Source: BOG-933 sp037132135 (GTDB taxonomy: Bacteria > Pseudomonadota > Alphaproteobacteria > Azospirillales > Azospirillaceae). Taken from it: 14,296 nucleotides of DNA. The translations under genes were made by a program, and so were the position numbers. Below, piece by piece: positions 14,043-14,296 of the stretch. The DNA lies in NCBI GenBank assembly GCA_037132135.1, contig JBAXPR010000091.1, forward strand, positions 1-14,296, in the 5' to 3' direction. A model generated the notes under the pieces. The model did not search any database. It worked only from the letters and a program-made list of their open reading frames with translations, and had not been told where the DNA came from. Numbering within the stretch: position 1 is the stretch's first letter; the number at the start of each line of letters is the position of its first letter.

Positions 14043-14058
14043 TGTGATCCAGATCACC
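14043..14058. promoter_or_regulatory. CRP/FNR-family-like palindrome upstream of the glycosylation operon
   Basis: TGTGATCCAGATCACC contains the perfect inverted repeat GTGATC-CA-GATCAC (14044-14057). It matches the CRP-type pattern TGTGA-N6-TCACA except for the final base. It lies 11 nt upstream of the first ATG of the minus-strand operon, so it would most naturally act at or just downstream of the promoter. A second inverted repeat, ACCCGT (14056-14061) with ACGGGT (14070-14075), partly overlaps it. Confidence 0.4.
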
Positions 14059-14296
14059 CGTGATTGGCAACGGGTACGATCCTTCGCGGCTCATCCCGGG
14101 CTTCGGAGTCTTGATTTCGCTCCCGCTATGCTCCTTTGCCCCTGCCGCGGCCCAGGCGCTTCGCGATCTTGCGCCCAAGTGACGAATTCACCATGGCATT
14201 GAGCAGGCGGGAACCGGATATGAAGCAGAGTGTACATGTGGTTGGTATTTGCTCAGGTCCCGAGGCGCGGTTATGCGGCTAACGGCAACGGCGTCC
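14059..14296. other. Intergenic sequence at the right edge
   Basis: Beyond the palindrome there is no convincing gene. A 22-codon minus-strand frame (14126-14194) ends in a basic, glycine-rich tail (RKIAKRLGRGRGKGA). It has no ribosome binding site, and its upstream continuation looks non-coding. The promoter of the minus-strand operon is expected here, but I see no strong -35/-10 pair. Confidence 0.4.

Noticed and set aside
14126..14194. 22-codon minus-strand ORF with a basic C-terminal tail
   Set aside because: No ribosome binding site, no recognisable family, and the upstream continuation reads as non-coding.

Overview
The window looks like chromosomal (or large-replicon) DNA of a high-G+C alphaproteobacterium, most likely a Rhodospirillales member of the Magnetospirillum/Phaeospirillum type. 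I base this on codon use strongly biased to G/C third positions, a compact livKHMGF cluster, and several TPR-plus-OGT (SPINDLY-type) glycosyltransferases close together. The taxonomic guess is inference; no rRNA or marker gene is present.

Layout, left to right. (1) 1-840: an AT-rich, foreign-looking segment with one intact gene, a 233-residue protein with a recognisable GIY-YIG-like nuclease core. Its start overlaps the stop of a short upstream reading frame that is broken at the window edge. (2) 841-1687: a decayed GC-rich stretch. It holds an N-terminal remnant of an IS256-family transposase and a 62-codon minus-strand ORF with a good Shine-Dalgarno. A candidate -35 with flanking inverted repeats lies before the next operon. 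(3) 1688-6198: a complete five-gene branched-chain-amino-acid-type (HAAT) ABC importer in the order binding protein, two permeases, two ATPases, with 4-nt stop/start overlaps at livH/livM and livM/livG. (4) 6199-8205: a two-gene partition-like cassette. It comprises a ParA ATPase with an N-terminal Xre-type helix-turn-helix, an overlapping ParB, a palindromic promoter region upstream, and a perfect 16-bp palindrome one base after the parB stop that is a strong parS candidate. (5) 8267-14032: a protein-glycosylation-like locus. One TPR-OGT glycosyltransferase is on the plus strand. It converges, with an 11-nt tail-to-tail overlap, on a three-gene minus-strand operon: small methyltransferase-like protein, TPR plus fucosyltransferase-like protein, second TPR-OGT glycosyltransferase. 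A perfect GTGATC-CA-GATCAC palindrome resembling a CRP/FNR-family site lies just upstream of that operon.

The importer genes form one transport system. The two OGT-type enzymes, the fucosyltransferase-like protein and the methyltransferase could together build and decorate a protein-linked glycan (flagellin or another surface or cytoplasmic target), but no acceptor protein is in the window. The ParA/ParB pair is not the canonical chromosomal locus by context. Its placement immediately upstream of, and on the same strand as, an OGT gene is the most unusual arrangement seen here.
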